Positions 42,103 to 51,729 of a stretch of DNA of 64,000 nt are shown piece by piece (position 1 is the stretch's first letter; each line of letters opens with the position of its first letter). The position numbers and the translations under genes are program-made. Origin of the DNA: an uncultured SAR86 cluster bacterium (lineage in GTDB: Bacteria > Pseudomonadota > Gammaproteobacteria > Magnimaribacterales > AG-339-G14); assembly GCA_902616715.1 (NCBI GenBank), contig CACMTR010000001.1, positions 248,001-312,000 on the forward strand, in the 5' to 3' direction. The notes under the pieces are model-generated. The model saw only the letters and a list, made by a program, of their open reading frames with translations, did no database searches and had not been told where the DNA came from.

Positions 42103-42894
42103 ATGACTAAAACAAAATTATCTTTAGAAGGTTTAACCTTTCAAGCTACTAAAATTAATGAAGCAAAAAACGTTTTAACAATTACTCTTAATCGCCCTGA
42201 AAAGAAAAATGCTTTAAATAATGTAATGATGAATGAAATCTGTTATGCGTTGGCGTACGCTAAACAAGAGAGATCTATTAGGGTTGTGGTCATAGCTGCT
42301 GAAGGAGATATATTTTGTGCCGGAGCTGATTTAAGAAGAGAAGAATCTGAATCAAACGTACCTAAACTTGAGGGCTCTGACGATATTAGTTTAATGCTAA
42401 GACATTTATACAAACCGGTAATTTGTAAAATACAGGGCTCTGTTTTGGCTGGTGCACTATTAATGGTTACTAATTCAACTCACGCTGTTGCAGTCGAAGA
42501 GGCAAAATTTTCTGCACCAGAAATTTTAAGAGGTTTATGGCCTCATATGGTCATGGCCGGATTATTTAGAGTTATACCTAAAAGAGCAGGACTAGATTTT
42601 GTAATGAGAGGTCAGCCTATAGACGCAAAAAAGGCGAAAGAATGGGGTCTTATAAATGAATTTGTTAATGCTGATGAATTAGATGATTACGTAAAAAAAC
42701 TTTCAGAAGAATTGGCAAGTCTCGCTCCAGGTACTATGTCATTTGGATTGGAGGCCTATGAGAAACAAGATTCTTTGGCATTTGACGAAGCATTACCTTT
42801 TCTACAAAAACAAATAGCAAAAACTTTTGAAGGCCCTGATGCAAAAGAGGGCATAGCTGCATTTTTGGAAAAAAGGAAACCCAATTGGGACTAG
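42103..42894 (+). CDS. Enoyl-CoA hydratase/isomerase family protein
   Basis: LNRPEKKNALNNVMM, AAEGDIFCAGADLRR crotonase motifs. Confidence 0.93.
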   Translation: MTKTKLSLEGLTFQATKINEAKNVLTITLNRPEKKNALNNVMMNEICYALAYAKQERSIRVVVIAAEGDIFCAGADLRREESESNVPKLEGSDDISLMLRHLYKPVICKIQGSVLAGALLMVTNSTHAVAVEEAKFSAPEILRGLWPHMVMAGLFRVIPKRAGLDFVMRGQPIDAKKAKEWGLINEFVNADELDDYVKKLSEELASLAPGTMSFGLEAYEKQDSLAFDEALPFLQKQIAKTFEGPDAKEGIAAFLEKRKPNWD

Positions 42895-42904
42895 TAAAAA
42901 GATT

Positions 42905-44050
42905 ATGAGAGTTTTAGCTCTAGGAGGTAGCGGTGGAATGGGGCGGTTCTCTTCATTTGCTATCTCTTCAAACTCAAAAATTACAAAAGTCACTATAGCT
43001 GATTTAAACGAATCAAGTGCTAAAGAGTTCGCTAGAAATTTTGACGAAAGGTTTTCAGGTATTGGAATAGACGTGTCTGATAAAGAAGAATTAGAAAAGC
43101 TGATGCAAAATCACGATATTGTTTTAAACACAACTGGTCCATTTTTTAAACTTGGCGTGTCAATTTTAAAGTCAGCCATAAATTGCAAATGTCATTATTT
43201 AGATATTTGTGATGATTGGGAGCCGACACTAGAAATGCTAAATCTTGATGATGCAGCTACGAAAAATGGCGTAACTGCCATCATTGGCTTAGGGGCAAGT
43301 CCAGGCATAAGCAATTTATTAGGTTTGAAAGCAATGAAAGAACTTGACTCTGTTAGCTCTGTTATTACCGGATGGGATATTAGCAGTGCAAAACCCGAAG
43401 ACGAATCTTCTCAATCTGGAACTAATGCAGCAATGGAACATGGTCTGCAACAAGTTACTGGAGAAATAAAAATTTTTAAAGAAAAAAAATTTAAGAATAC
43501 TAAACCTTTAGAGAAAATCTCTATTAACTATCCTGGTAGAGGCAACTTCAATGTTTATCTTTTTGGTCATCCAGAAGCTATTACTTTTCCTCATCATTAC
43601 AAAGATATAAAAGAATCATTTAATGTTTGCCATGGCGCTAACGAGAGTAACATTTACATTATAAAAATCTTAAGGTGGCTTGTGGATAACAAAGTTATTA
43701 GTTTTAAATCCGGAGCACTTTTTTTGGAATGGTTAGAGAGAAATCTTGGAACAACACCATCAATTGAGAAACAAACTAAAGGGTTACCAGCAATTTATGG
43801 TTTAGCGCAAGGAACCAAAAACCAAAAAACTGCAACAGTAGCTGTTACCTTATCTAAAGAAGAACTTATTAATCCTTGGGGGATGGGAGCGATAACGGGT
43901 TTTCCTCTTGCTTTTGGATTAGAGCTATTCTTGGAGAATAAAATTAATCAAAAGGGTGTTTTTGCGCCAGAAGGAGCTATAGAACCTGATGAATTTTTTT
44001 CTCTATTAACTGACCACCCACTCGAAATATCTAGATCGTGGGAGTGTTAA
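42905..44050 (+). CDS. Saccharopine dehydrogenase-like NAD(P)-binding protein
   Basis: VLALGGSGGMGRFSSFAI, VLNTTGPFFKLG, GLGASPGISNLL. Confidence 0.88.
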   Translation: MRVLALGGSGGMGRFSSFAISSNSKITKVTIADLNESSAKEFARNFDERFSGIGIDVSDKEELEKLMQNHDIVLNTTGPFFKLGVSILKSAINCKCHYLDICDDWEPTLEMLNLDDAATKNGVTAIIGLGASPGISNLLGLKAMKELDSVSSVITGWDISSAKPEDESSQSGTNAAMEHGLQQVTGEIKIFKEKKFKNTKPLEKISINYPGRGNFNVYLFGHPEAITFPHHYKDIKESFNVCHGANESNIYIIKILRWLVDNKVISFKSGALFLEWLERNLGTTPSIEKQTKGLPAIYGLAQGTKNQKTATVAVTLSKEELINPWGMGAITGFPLAFGLELFLENKINQKGVFAPEGAIEPDEFFSLLTDHPLEISRSWEC

Positions 44051-45966
44051 TCAAGAACAACAAGAGTTGCGCCATTCTCTACTTGCTCATCTTTATGAAT
44101 TAAGATTTCTTTTACTTTTCCGTCACTTGGAGCCAATACTTTATGTTCCATTTTCATAGCCTCAAGAATTATCAAAGTGTCTCCTTTTTTAATCTTTGCA
44201 CCTTTTTTTATTTTTATTTCAACTACTTTTCCCGGCATTGGAGCATTTAATCCTCCTTCTATAGCTACTTTTTTCACTGTCTCAAACTTAGGGAGGATTT
44301 TAAATAAGACATCTCCACTTTTAGATTGAATAAGTAACAATTCGTTATCAAAAGTAACTTTACTTCTTATTCTTGTGTTGTCGATTTCAACATCAATAAA
44401 ATTCTTATCCCATGTATTTATTTTTGCTGAGTTATTTTTATCAGTTGTAAATATTTCTTCTCTATTATTTTTATATTTAACAGTTAATAATTCGTCATTA
44501 AATTGTAGTTTAATTTCTTGCATTGGAAGTCTTGCGTTATTCCATCCTGAGGACAAATTTGATAAAACTTCAGATTCATATCGATTTTTTCCCTGAATCC
44601 ACATTGAAGCAGCAATTGCTAAAAAATAAATTTCTTCTTCATTTAAATTAATTTCATCTTTGATTTTTGCTTTTTCTAAAAAATCAGTCGTTGTATTACC
44701 CTTTAGAAATTCATCTGATCTAAGAATGGAAATTAAGTAATCTCTGTTAGTTTTGAGTCCTCCAAAATGACTATTTTCGAGAGCTAACGCTAATTTATTT
44801 GCAGCTTCAACTCTAGTTTCTCCATATGAAATAATTTTAGCTAACATAGGATCAAAATTTGGAGTAATCTCTGAACCAGTTTCTACTCCTGTATCCCACC
44901 TAACAAGTGGATCTTCTGTTGGCTCAAAAGCAATGAGTTTTCCAGTTACTGGTAAAAAATTATTTCCAGGATCTTCTGAATAAAGTCTTACTTCAATTGA
45001 AGACCCAAACCATTTTATATCTTCTTGAGAAAAATCTAGGGGCTCTCCATTTGCAATTTTTAATTGCTCCCTAACAAGATCTATGCCAGTTACTTCTTCG
45101 GTAACTGGATGTTCAACTTGCAATCGAGTATTCACCTCAAGAAACCAAAATTCTTTTGTTGCTTCATCAAGTAAAAATTCAACGGTTCCTGCAGATTCAT
45201 ATTTCAGCAGGGATGCTATCTTTATTGCAGCTGAACCCATTTTATTTCTTAGTTCTTCGTCTACAACTGGGGAAGGAGATTCTTCAACGACTTTTTGATG
45301 TCTTCGTTGAATGGAACATTCCCTCTCTCCTAAATGAACAATGTTTCCATAAGAATCTCCTAAAATTTGAATTTCTATATGTCTTGATTTTGCAATATAT
45401 CTTTCGATAAAAACTCTTTTATCGCCAAATCCTCCCTCGGCCTCTCTTTGAGCAGAGGCAATAGACTCTTTTAAATCTTTCTGACTTTTAACAATCCTCA
45501 TACCTTTTCCACCACCTCCAGCAGCAGCTTTAATTAATAAAGGGTATCCAATTTTTTTTGCTTCTTTAGGATCACTTGTCATTGGCAATGTTGGAACGTT
45601 AGCTTTTTCAGATAATTTTTTTGCAGTTAATTTGTCACCCATTTTTTTAATAGCGTTTGCCGAAGGTCCTACCCACTTTATATTTGATTTAGATACCAAA
45701 TTCGCAAAATTAGAGTTTTCAGATAAAAAGCCATAGCCAGGATGAATTGCATCAACATTTGCAGTGGTTGCAATCTCAATTATTGTTTTGGCGTCTAAGT
45801 ACGAAGAATCAAGTTTAAATGCTTCTTTTGCTTCTCTGACATAGGGTGAATTTGCATCTGGATCAGTATAAATTGCCACGGTACTTATCCCCATCTGATG
45901 AGCAGATTTAATTATCCTAGAAGCAATCTCCCCTCTATTAGCAATCAGCAATTTCTTTATTGTCAT
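44047..45966 (-). CDS. Acyl-CoA carboxylase biotin-containing alpha subunit
   Basis: KLLIANRGEIASRII, biotin carboxylase KAAAGGGGKGMR, biotinylation motif EAMKMEH. Confidence 0.95.
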   Translation of the reverse strand: MTIKKLLIANRGEIASRIIKSAHQMGISTVAIYTDPDANSPYVREAKEAFKLDSSYLDAKTIIEIATTANVDAIHPGYGFLSENSNFANLVSKSNIKWVGPSANAIKKMGDKLTAKKLSEKANVPTLPMTSDPKEAKKIGYPLLIKAAAGGGGKGMRIVKSQKDLKESIASAQREAEGGFGDKRVFIERYIAKSRHIEIQILGDSYGNIVHLGERECSIQRRHQKVVEESPSPVVDEELRNKMGSAAIKIASLLKYESAGTVEFLLDEATKEFWFLEVNTRLQVEHPVTEEVTGIDLVREQLKIANGEPLDFSQEDIKWFGSSIEVRLYSEDPGNNFLPVTGKLIAFEPTEDPLVRWDTGVETGSEITPNFDPMLAKIISYGETRVEAANKLALALENSHFGGLKTNRDYLISILRSDEFLKGNTTTDFLEKAKIKDEINLNEEEIYFLAIAASMWIQGKNRYESEVLSNLSSGWNNARLPMQEIKLQFNDELLTVKYKNNREEIFTTDKNNSAKINTWDKNFIDVEIDNTRIRSKVTFDNELLLIQSKSGDVLFKILPKFETVKKVAIEGGLNAPMPGKVVEIKIKKGAKIKKGDTLIILEAMKMEHKVLAPSDGKVKEILIHKDEQVENGATLVVLD

Positions 45967-47594
45967 AGTCTGAATACACCAAAACCTTTAGAGCCTTTGA
46001 TTTTTTTGTTATTTACAACTGACAAACAAATACCAAGTACATCTCTTGTATCCCTGGGATCGATAATGCCATCGTCGCTTAGAACGCTTGTTGCTTTTAA
46101 TGCTACTGAGGCTTTGTCATGACCTATTTGCTGATTTTTAACAATTTCTGCATCTTCTTTTTCATCAAATTTAATACCTTTTCTTGCTGCTTGACCTCTT
46201 CTAACTATTGACATAACACCAGCTATAACTTCTCCACCCATGACTGCAATTTTTGCAGTAGGCCAAAGAAAGGTAAATGAGTTACCAAATTCTCTTCCAG
46301 ACATTGCATACGTTCCAGCTCCGTAGGAATTTCCAACAATTACGGTAAGGTGAGGAACTTCAGAATTTGAAACCGCATTTAACATCTGCGCGCCTTTTTT
46401 TATAGAACCATCTTGTTCGTAATCTTTGCCAACCATAAATCCAGTAATGTTTTGTAAAAAAACTAAAGGTAAGTTTCTCTTATTACATAATTGAATGAAA
46501 TGAGCAGCTTTTTGAGAAGCATTTGGAAATAGCATGCCATTATTACCCAATACTCCAACTGGATATCCGTGTATTGATATAAAGCCACAAATAATTGTTG
46601 GACCAAAGAGCGGCTTAAATTCCTCAAATTTTGATCCATCTGCAATTCTTCCAATGATTTCTCTTATGTCAAAAGGAGTTTTTAAGCTTGGTTCAATTAG
46701 ACCTAAAAGGTCGTCTTGGTTATGAAGCGGCTCCTCAATTGAAAATCTTGGCTTTGTTCCTTCTTTTTCCCAATTTAAGTGAGACATTACTTCTCGAGCA
46801 ATTCTTATTCCATCTAAATCATTATCAGCAAGATACTCTGCAAGTCCTGATTTTTCTGCATGCATCTTAGCTCCTCCAATATCTTCTCTCGAAGAGATTT
46901 CTCCAGTAGCCATTTGAACCAGTGGAGGGCCGGCAAGTGCTACATCAGCTTGATCTTTGACAAAAATATTATAATCAGACATCCCGGGTTGATAAGCTCC
47001 GCCAGCGGTAGCTGTTCCAAAGGTAACAGTTACTGTAGGAATATTTAGTTTAGATAATTCTGTAATTTCATAAAATTGTCTTCCAGATTCAGCAAAGTGA
47101 GTCGTTCCTCCAACTACTGCATTACTTCTCGGTCTGAGATCCCCACCTGCAGATTCAACGAATTGAATAAATGGTAATCTACTATCACGTGCAATTTGCA
47201 TGGCTCGCATCCATTTTTTTACTGAATAGAAATGCATTGCACCTGCAAGGACAGTCGGATCATTAGCGAAAATTATGCATTCAATACCAGCGCTAACTCC
47301 AATTCCTGCAATTGCTCCTCCACCAACAGGGTAGTCAGATTTATAAGCAGCGAGACCACTTATTTCAAGAAATGGACTATCAGGGTCTAAAAAATGAAAT
47401 ACTCGTTCTCTTACTGGAAGTTTTCCTCTTTTAGCTAATCTTTCTTTATGATGTTCTCCACCCCCGAGTTCAGCTTCATCTAACAGAACATCGATTTCTT
47501 CTAGCATTGAAAGCATAGAAGTTTTATTTTTATTAAATTGCTCGCTAGATGTATCTAATTTTGATTCAAAGGGCTGTGATTCTAGTTTAGGCAT
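45963..47594 (-). CDS. Acyl-CoA carboxylase carboxyltransferase beta subunit
   Basis: ERLAKRGKLPVRERV, FVESAGGDLR, GNNGMLFPNASQKAAHFIQLC, FLQNITGFMVG. Confidence 0.95.
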   Translation of the reverse strand: MPKLESQPFESKLDTSSEQFNKNKTSMLSMLEEIDVLLDEAELGGGEHHKERLAKRGKLPVRERVFHFLDPDSPFLEISGLAAYKSDYPVGGGAIAGIGVSAGIECIIFANDPTVLAGAMHFYSVKKWMRAMQIARDSRLPFIQFVESAGGDLRPRSNAVVGGTTHFAESGRQFYEITELSKLNIPTVTVTFGTATAGGAYQPGMSDYNIFVKDQADVALAGPPLVQMATGEISSREDIGGAKMHAEKSGLAEYLADNDLDGIRIAREVMSHLNWEKEGTKPRFSIEEPLHNQDDLLGLIEPSLKTPFDIREIIGRIADGSKFEEFKPLFGPTIICGFISIHGYPVGVLGNNGMLFPNASQKAAHFIQLCNKRNLPLVFLQNITGFMVGKDYEQDGSIKKGAQMLNAVSNSEVPHLTVIVGNSYGAGTYAMSGREFGNSFTFLWPTAKIAVMGGEVIAGVMSIVRRGQAARKGIKFDEKEDAEIVKNQQIGHDKASVALKATSVLSDDGIIDPRDTRDVLGICLSVVNNKKIKGSKGFGVFRL

Positions 47595-47683
47595 ATTTAT
47601 TAAATTGATAGAAAAATATGCCTGAAAAAACAGTTCATGTCCATTTAGATTTTATTAAGTCTGGGTATAATACAAATCTCTTT

Positions 47684-47759
47684 GGGCGATTAACTCAATT
47701 GGTAGAGTGCCACCCTTACAAGGTGGAAGTTACAGGTTCAAGTCCTGTATCGCCCACCA
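47684..47759 (+). tRNA. tRNA-Val(TAC)
   Basis: GGGCGAT/ATCGCCC acceptor, TAC anticodon, encoded CCA. Confidence 0.97.
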
Positions 47760-47844
47760 TTAAAATATCATTTTGATGAAAAACTCTTCAGATCTTTTTC
47801 AAGTTACTTTCTTTTTATACTATGTATAATTGGCTTTCTAAAAT

Positions 47845-47923
47845 GGACCGGTAGTTCAGTTCTGGTTAGAACGCCGCCCTGTCACGGCGGAGGTCGCGGG
47901 TTCGAGCCCCGTCCGGTCCGCCA
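47845..47923 (+). tRNA. tRNA-Asp(GTC)
   Basis: GGACCGG/CCGGTCC acceptor, GTC anticodon, encoded CCA. Confidence 0.97.
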
Positions 47924-47943
47924 TAATATTCTAAAATTTTATT

Positions 47944-49149
47944 TCAGACCCACCTAGGAAAGGGGTCTTCTAATTCGATCCAATAATCTCTTCCTTTAAG
48001 AACTTCTTCCTCTTTTAAAAGACAATCATTCAACGCTTCAATTATTTTATCTTTATCTAAGTTTTGACCTATAAAAACTAATTCTTGACGCATGTCTCCA
48101 AAAGGCTCTACCCAAGTTTTTTTTATAGAATCTAAATACTCATGCTCGGTTGGCCAATCTTTTTTAGGGACTGCTTTCCAAAATAATCCAGCAAACCCAT
48201 GACGAGCAATTCCACCAGCTTGACTCCACTGACCAGCATATTGAGGTCTAGAAGCGAGCCAAAAATAACCTTTCGAACGAATTAGCTTTCCAAATTGATT
48301 AACATTATGAAGAAAATTATGAAATTTAGCTGGATGAAACGGTCGTCGAGCTTCATAACTAAAACTGCTGATACCATATTCTTCTGTTTCAGGAATATGT
48401 TCTCCTCTCATTTCTTTAAGCCATCCTGGAGACTGTTGAGCTTTTTCAAAATCAAATTTGCCGGTATTTAATACTTCATTAATATCAACTTCACCATTAG
48501 AAATAGGAATCACTTTTGCATCTGTGTTTAAAGTTTTGATTATTGCATTAAGCCTTGAGACTTCTTCAGATGAAACTAAATCTGTTTTACTTATCAAGAT
48601 GACGTCAGCAAATTCAATTTGATCAACTAGTAAGTCAGCAACACTGCGCTCGTCATCTTCTCCAAGAGATTCTCCTTTATCTACTAAATACTTTGCCTCA
48701 TCGTAGTCCTTCAAAAAATTAACTGCATCTACAACGGTAACCATTGTGTCTAAGTCAGCAACATCAGAAAGAGAAGTGCCATCTTCGTCCGCAAAAGTAA
48801 AAGTCTCTGCTACTGGTAAGGGTTCAGAAATTCCAGTTGATTCAATTACCAAGTAATCAAATCTCTTCTCTTGTGCAAGTTTAGTTACTTCAAGCAGTAA
48901 ATCTTCCCTCAAAGTACAACAGATACAACCATTGCTCATTTCAACAAGTTTTTCTTCACTTCTATTTAATGAGACCTCGTTTTGCACAATTGCAGAATCA
49001 ATATTTATTTCACTCATATCGTTTACAATGACAGCGACTTTTTTGTCTTGTCTATTGTTTAATATGTTACTTAAAACTGTGGTTTTACCAGCTCCAAGAA
49101 ATCCAGACAGTACAGTGACAGGCAGTTTTGAAATATTAGTTTCCTGCAT
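47944..49149 (-). CDS. COG0523/CobW-family GTPase (putative metallochaperone)
   Basis: LPVTVLSGFLGAGKTTVLSNIL, NGCICCTLREDLL, ESTGISEPLPVAETF. Confidence 0.94.
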   Translation of the reverse strand: MQETNISKLPVTVLSGFLGAGKTTVLSNILNNRQDKKVAVIVNDMSEINIDSAIVQNEVSLNRSEEKLVEMSNGCICCTLREDLLLEVTKLAQEKRFDYLVIESTGISEPLPVAETFTFADEDGTSLSDVADLDTMVTVVDAVNFLKDYDEAKYLVDKGESLGEDDERSVADLLVDQIEFADVILISKTDLVSSEEVSRLNAIIKTLNTDAKVIPISNGEVDINEVLNTGKFDFEKAQQSPGWLKEMRGEHIPETEEYGISSFSYEARRPFHPAKFHNFLHNVNQFGKLIRSKGYFWLASRPQYAGQWSQAGGIARHGFAGLFWKAVPKKDWPTEHEYLDSIKKTWVEPFGDMRQELVFIGQNLDKDKIIEALNDCLLKEEEVLKGRDYWIELEDPFPRWV

Positions 49150-49257
49150 AAAAATTGTTTTTACAAATAAGAACTTACAAGAATGATTTTACTATAAAAA
49201 AAATAATAAATTCATAAAATTTATATTATCTATATAATATTTTTTTAAAATTTTTTC

Positions 49258-49584
49258 ATGAATACTATTCTTCTCAAATCTAAAATTCATAGAGCAGTCG
49301 TTACACACACTCAACTAGAGTATGACGGTTCTTGCGGAATTGACTCAGATTATATGAAGGAAGTCGACATTAAACCTTTTGAACAAATTCATATTTATAA
49401 TCTTACCAATGGAGAAAGATTGATAACTTATGCAATTGAAGCTGAAGCTGGATCAAAAACTATTTCTATGATGGGAGCTGCAGCTCATAAAGCAAGTGTG
49501 GGAGATTTAGTCATCATTGCTGCATATGGAAGTTTTGAAGAAAGAGAATTAGATGAATTTGAACCAAAAATATTGAGATTATAA
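49258..49584 (+). CDS. panD: Aspartate 1-decarboxylase PanD
   Basis: LLKSKIHRAVVTHTQLEYDGSCGID (self-cleaving GS), NLTNGERLITYAIEAEAGS, AAAHKASVGDLVII. Confidence 0.94.
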   Translation: MNTILLKSKIHRAVVTHTQLEYDGSCGIDSDYMKEVDIKPFEQIHIYNLTNGERLITYAIEAEAGSKTISMMGAAAHKASVGDLVIIAAYGSFEERELDEFEPKILRL

Positions 49585-49586
49585 AA

Positions 49587-50882
49587 ATGACAATTTTGAA
49601 AGACAAAATAACTCTTCCTTGCGGAGCACAAATTAAAAATAGAATTTGTAAAGCTGCGATGACAGAGAGAATAGCTTTTGCAGATAATTATACTAATCAG
49701 AGACATCTTAATCTTTACAAAAAATGGGCTGAAGGAGATATTGGAATTTTACTCACTGGGAATGTTCAGGTAGATAAAAATCATTTAGAAGGTCCTGCTA
49801 ATGTTTGTATAGAGGAAAATACATATGCTGAGCAACTTCCGCTTTTGAGAAAATGGGCTGAAGAAGGTACTAAAGACAACACTCATTTATGGATGCAAAT
49901 TTCTCATGCAGGAAGACAAACTCCTGGAGAAATCAATTCATCCCCTAAAGCTCCTTCATCTGTTCAATTAAAGATACCTGGAAGAAATTACGGAGTCCCT
50001 TCTGCATTATCAACAGAAGAAATTAATGAAATTATTAAAAAGTTTACTTTTGTTGCAAAGATTGCAAGAGAAACTGGATTTACAGGTATTCAGATTCATT
50101 CTGCTCATGGTTATCTGCTTTCAGAATTTTTATCTCCTGATATTAATTTAAGAGAAGATGAGTGGGGTGGAACTGTTGAAAATAGATCTAGGATTCACGT
50201 TGAAATAATCAAAAGTATTAGAAGGGAAGTTGGTGAAGATTTTCCTATATCAGTAAAAATGAATTCTGCAGATTTCCAAAAAGGGGGTTTCTCACCAGAT
50301 GATTCAATTCAAGTTGCAAAAATTATTGAGGCAGCAGGAGTAGACAACATAGAAATTTCTGGTGGAACTTATGAACAACCGCGTTTGTTAGGACTTGATA
50401 ATGTGAGTATTAATCCTGATCGAAGCGAGGTTAGAAAAGAGAGCACAATTGCAAGAGAAGCGTATTTTCTAGAATATGCAGAAAAAATTAAAAAAAACAT
50501 TCAGATACCATTAATGGTAACTGGAGGGTTTAGAACTAAAGAAGGAATGGAAAGTGCTGTTAAAAGCGGCGCTTGTGAAATTGTAGGTGTCGGTAGGCCA
50601 TTGTGTGCAAATCCTTTTGCGATCAAGGAAATGTTTGATGGGAAAATTGAACAGCTTCCAATTTATGAAAAAACTTTATCTTTGGGCCCATGGATTTTTT
50701 CTCCATCAAGTCCTTTTAGATTAATCCAGGCATTAAACGCATTTGGAGCTCAAGCATGGTTTTATCAGCAAATTAAAAGAATGGGCGATAATAAATTACC
50801 AGATTTATCGCTAGGACTTTTTTCTGCTTTTAGAAAAGATACTAATGAAGATAAAGAAGCTTTTAAAAATTTTAATAATTAA
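49587..50882 (+). CDS. NADH:flavin oxidoreductase / OYE-family protein
   Basis: LWMQISHAGRQTPGE, GFTGIQIHSAHGYLLSEFLSPDIN, VGVGRPLCANP. Confidence 0.93.
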   Translation: MTILKDKITLPCGAQIKNRICKAAMTERIAFADNYTNQRHLNLYKKWAEGDIGILLTGNVQVDKNHLEGPANVCIEENTYAEQLPLLRKWAEEGTKDNTHLWMQISHAGRQTPGEINSSPKAPSSVQLKIPGRNYGVPSALSTEEINEIIKKFTFVAKIARETGFTGIQIHSAHGYLLSEFLSPDINLREDEWGGTVENRSRIHVEIIKSIRREVGEDFPISVKMNSADFQKGGFSPDDSIQVAKIIEAAGVDNIEISGGTYEQPRLLGLDNVSINPDRSEVRKESTIAREAYFLEYAEKIKKNIQIPLMVTGGFRTKEGMESAVKSGACEIVGVGRPLCANPFAIKEMFDGKIEQLPIYEKTLSLGPWIFSPSSPFRLIQALNAFGAQAWFYQQIKRMGDNKLPDLSLGLFSAFRKDTNEDKEAFKNFNN

Positions 50883-50899
50883 TTTTGTGGAGAAGAAAA

Positions 50900-51700
50900 A
50901 TGAAAATAGATGAATTATTTGATGTCAAAGATAAAGTAGCTTTAGTAACTGGAGGTTCTAGAGGTATTGGAGAAATGATTGCAGCAGCTTTTTTATCCAA
51001 TGGAGTAAAAGTTTACATTTCAGCTAGAAAAGCAGATCCATGCGATCAAAAAGCAATAGAACTTTCTGAAAAATATGGTTCAGAGTGTATTTCAATTCCT
51101 GCTGATGTTGGCTCCATGGACGGAATAATTAAATTGACCGAAGAAATTAAAGCTAGAGAGGATAAATTAGACTTTCTTATAAACAATGCCGGTGCTGCTT
51201 GGGGAGAAAAAATAGATGAATTTTCTGAAACAGGCTGGGATAAAGTAATGGATCTTAACGTAAAAGGAATGTTTTTTACGACTCAGAAACTTTTACCATT
51301 ACTGAGGAAAGCTGGTTCTCTTGAACTACCCTCAAAAGTAATAAATATTGGTTCAATCGATGGAATAAATACTCCAGCATTTGAAAATTATGTTTACAGC
51401 GCATCAAAGGCAGCAGTTCATCAATTAACTCGTCATTTAGCATCAAAACTAGTTCGCGAGAATATTCTGGTCAATGCGATTGCTCCAGGACCTTTTCCAA
51501 GCAGAATGCTAGGTTCTGCGGTTGCTCATGACTTTAGCCCACTCGAAGAAAGGAGCCCTGTAAAAAGAATTGGTACTATGGAGGATATAGGAGGTTTAGC
51601 TATCTATTTATGTTCTCGAGCTGGAAACTTCACAATCGGAGAAACGATTACTTGTGACGGTGGATTAACAGCTTGTTCAGGACATAATTTGTCAGTTTAA
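50900..51700 (+). CDS. SDR-family oxidoreductase
   Basis: VALVTGGSRGIGEMIA, NNAGAAWGE, YSASKAAVHQLTR. Start at ATG 50900 behind GGAGAAG rather than 50885. Confidence 0.92.
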   Translation: MKIDELFDVKDKVALVTGGSRGIGEMIAAAFLSNGVKVYISARKADPCDQKAIELSEKYGSECISIPADVGSMDGIIKLTEEIKAREDKLDFLINNAGAAWGEKIDEFSETGWDKVMDLNVKGMFFTTQKLLPLLRKAGSLELPSKVINIGSIDGINTPAFENYVYSASKAAVHQLTRHLASKLVRENILVNAIAPGPFPSRMLGSAVAHDFSPLEERSPVKRIGTMEDIGGLAIYLCSRAGNFTIGETITCDGGLTACSGHNLSV

Positions 51701-51729
51701 AAAAAATCCTGCCTCTTTCGAGGCAGGAT
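51699..51729 (-). terminator. Rho-independent terminator (minus strand)
   Basis: Minus-strand ATCCTGCCTC-GAAA-GAGGCAGGAT followed by T8; overlaps the SDR stop codon. Confidence 0.88.

Noticed and set aside
49150-49257. Possible riboswitch or regulatory leader upstream of panD
   Set aside because: Sequence is simple A/T-rich spacer without convincing conserved stems.
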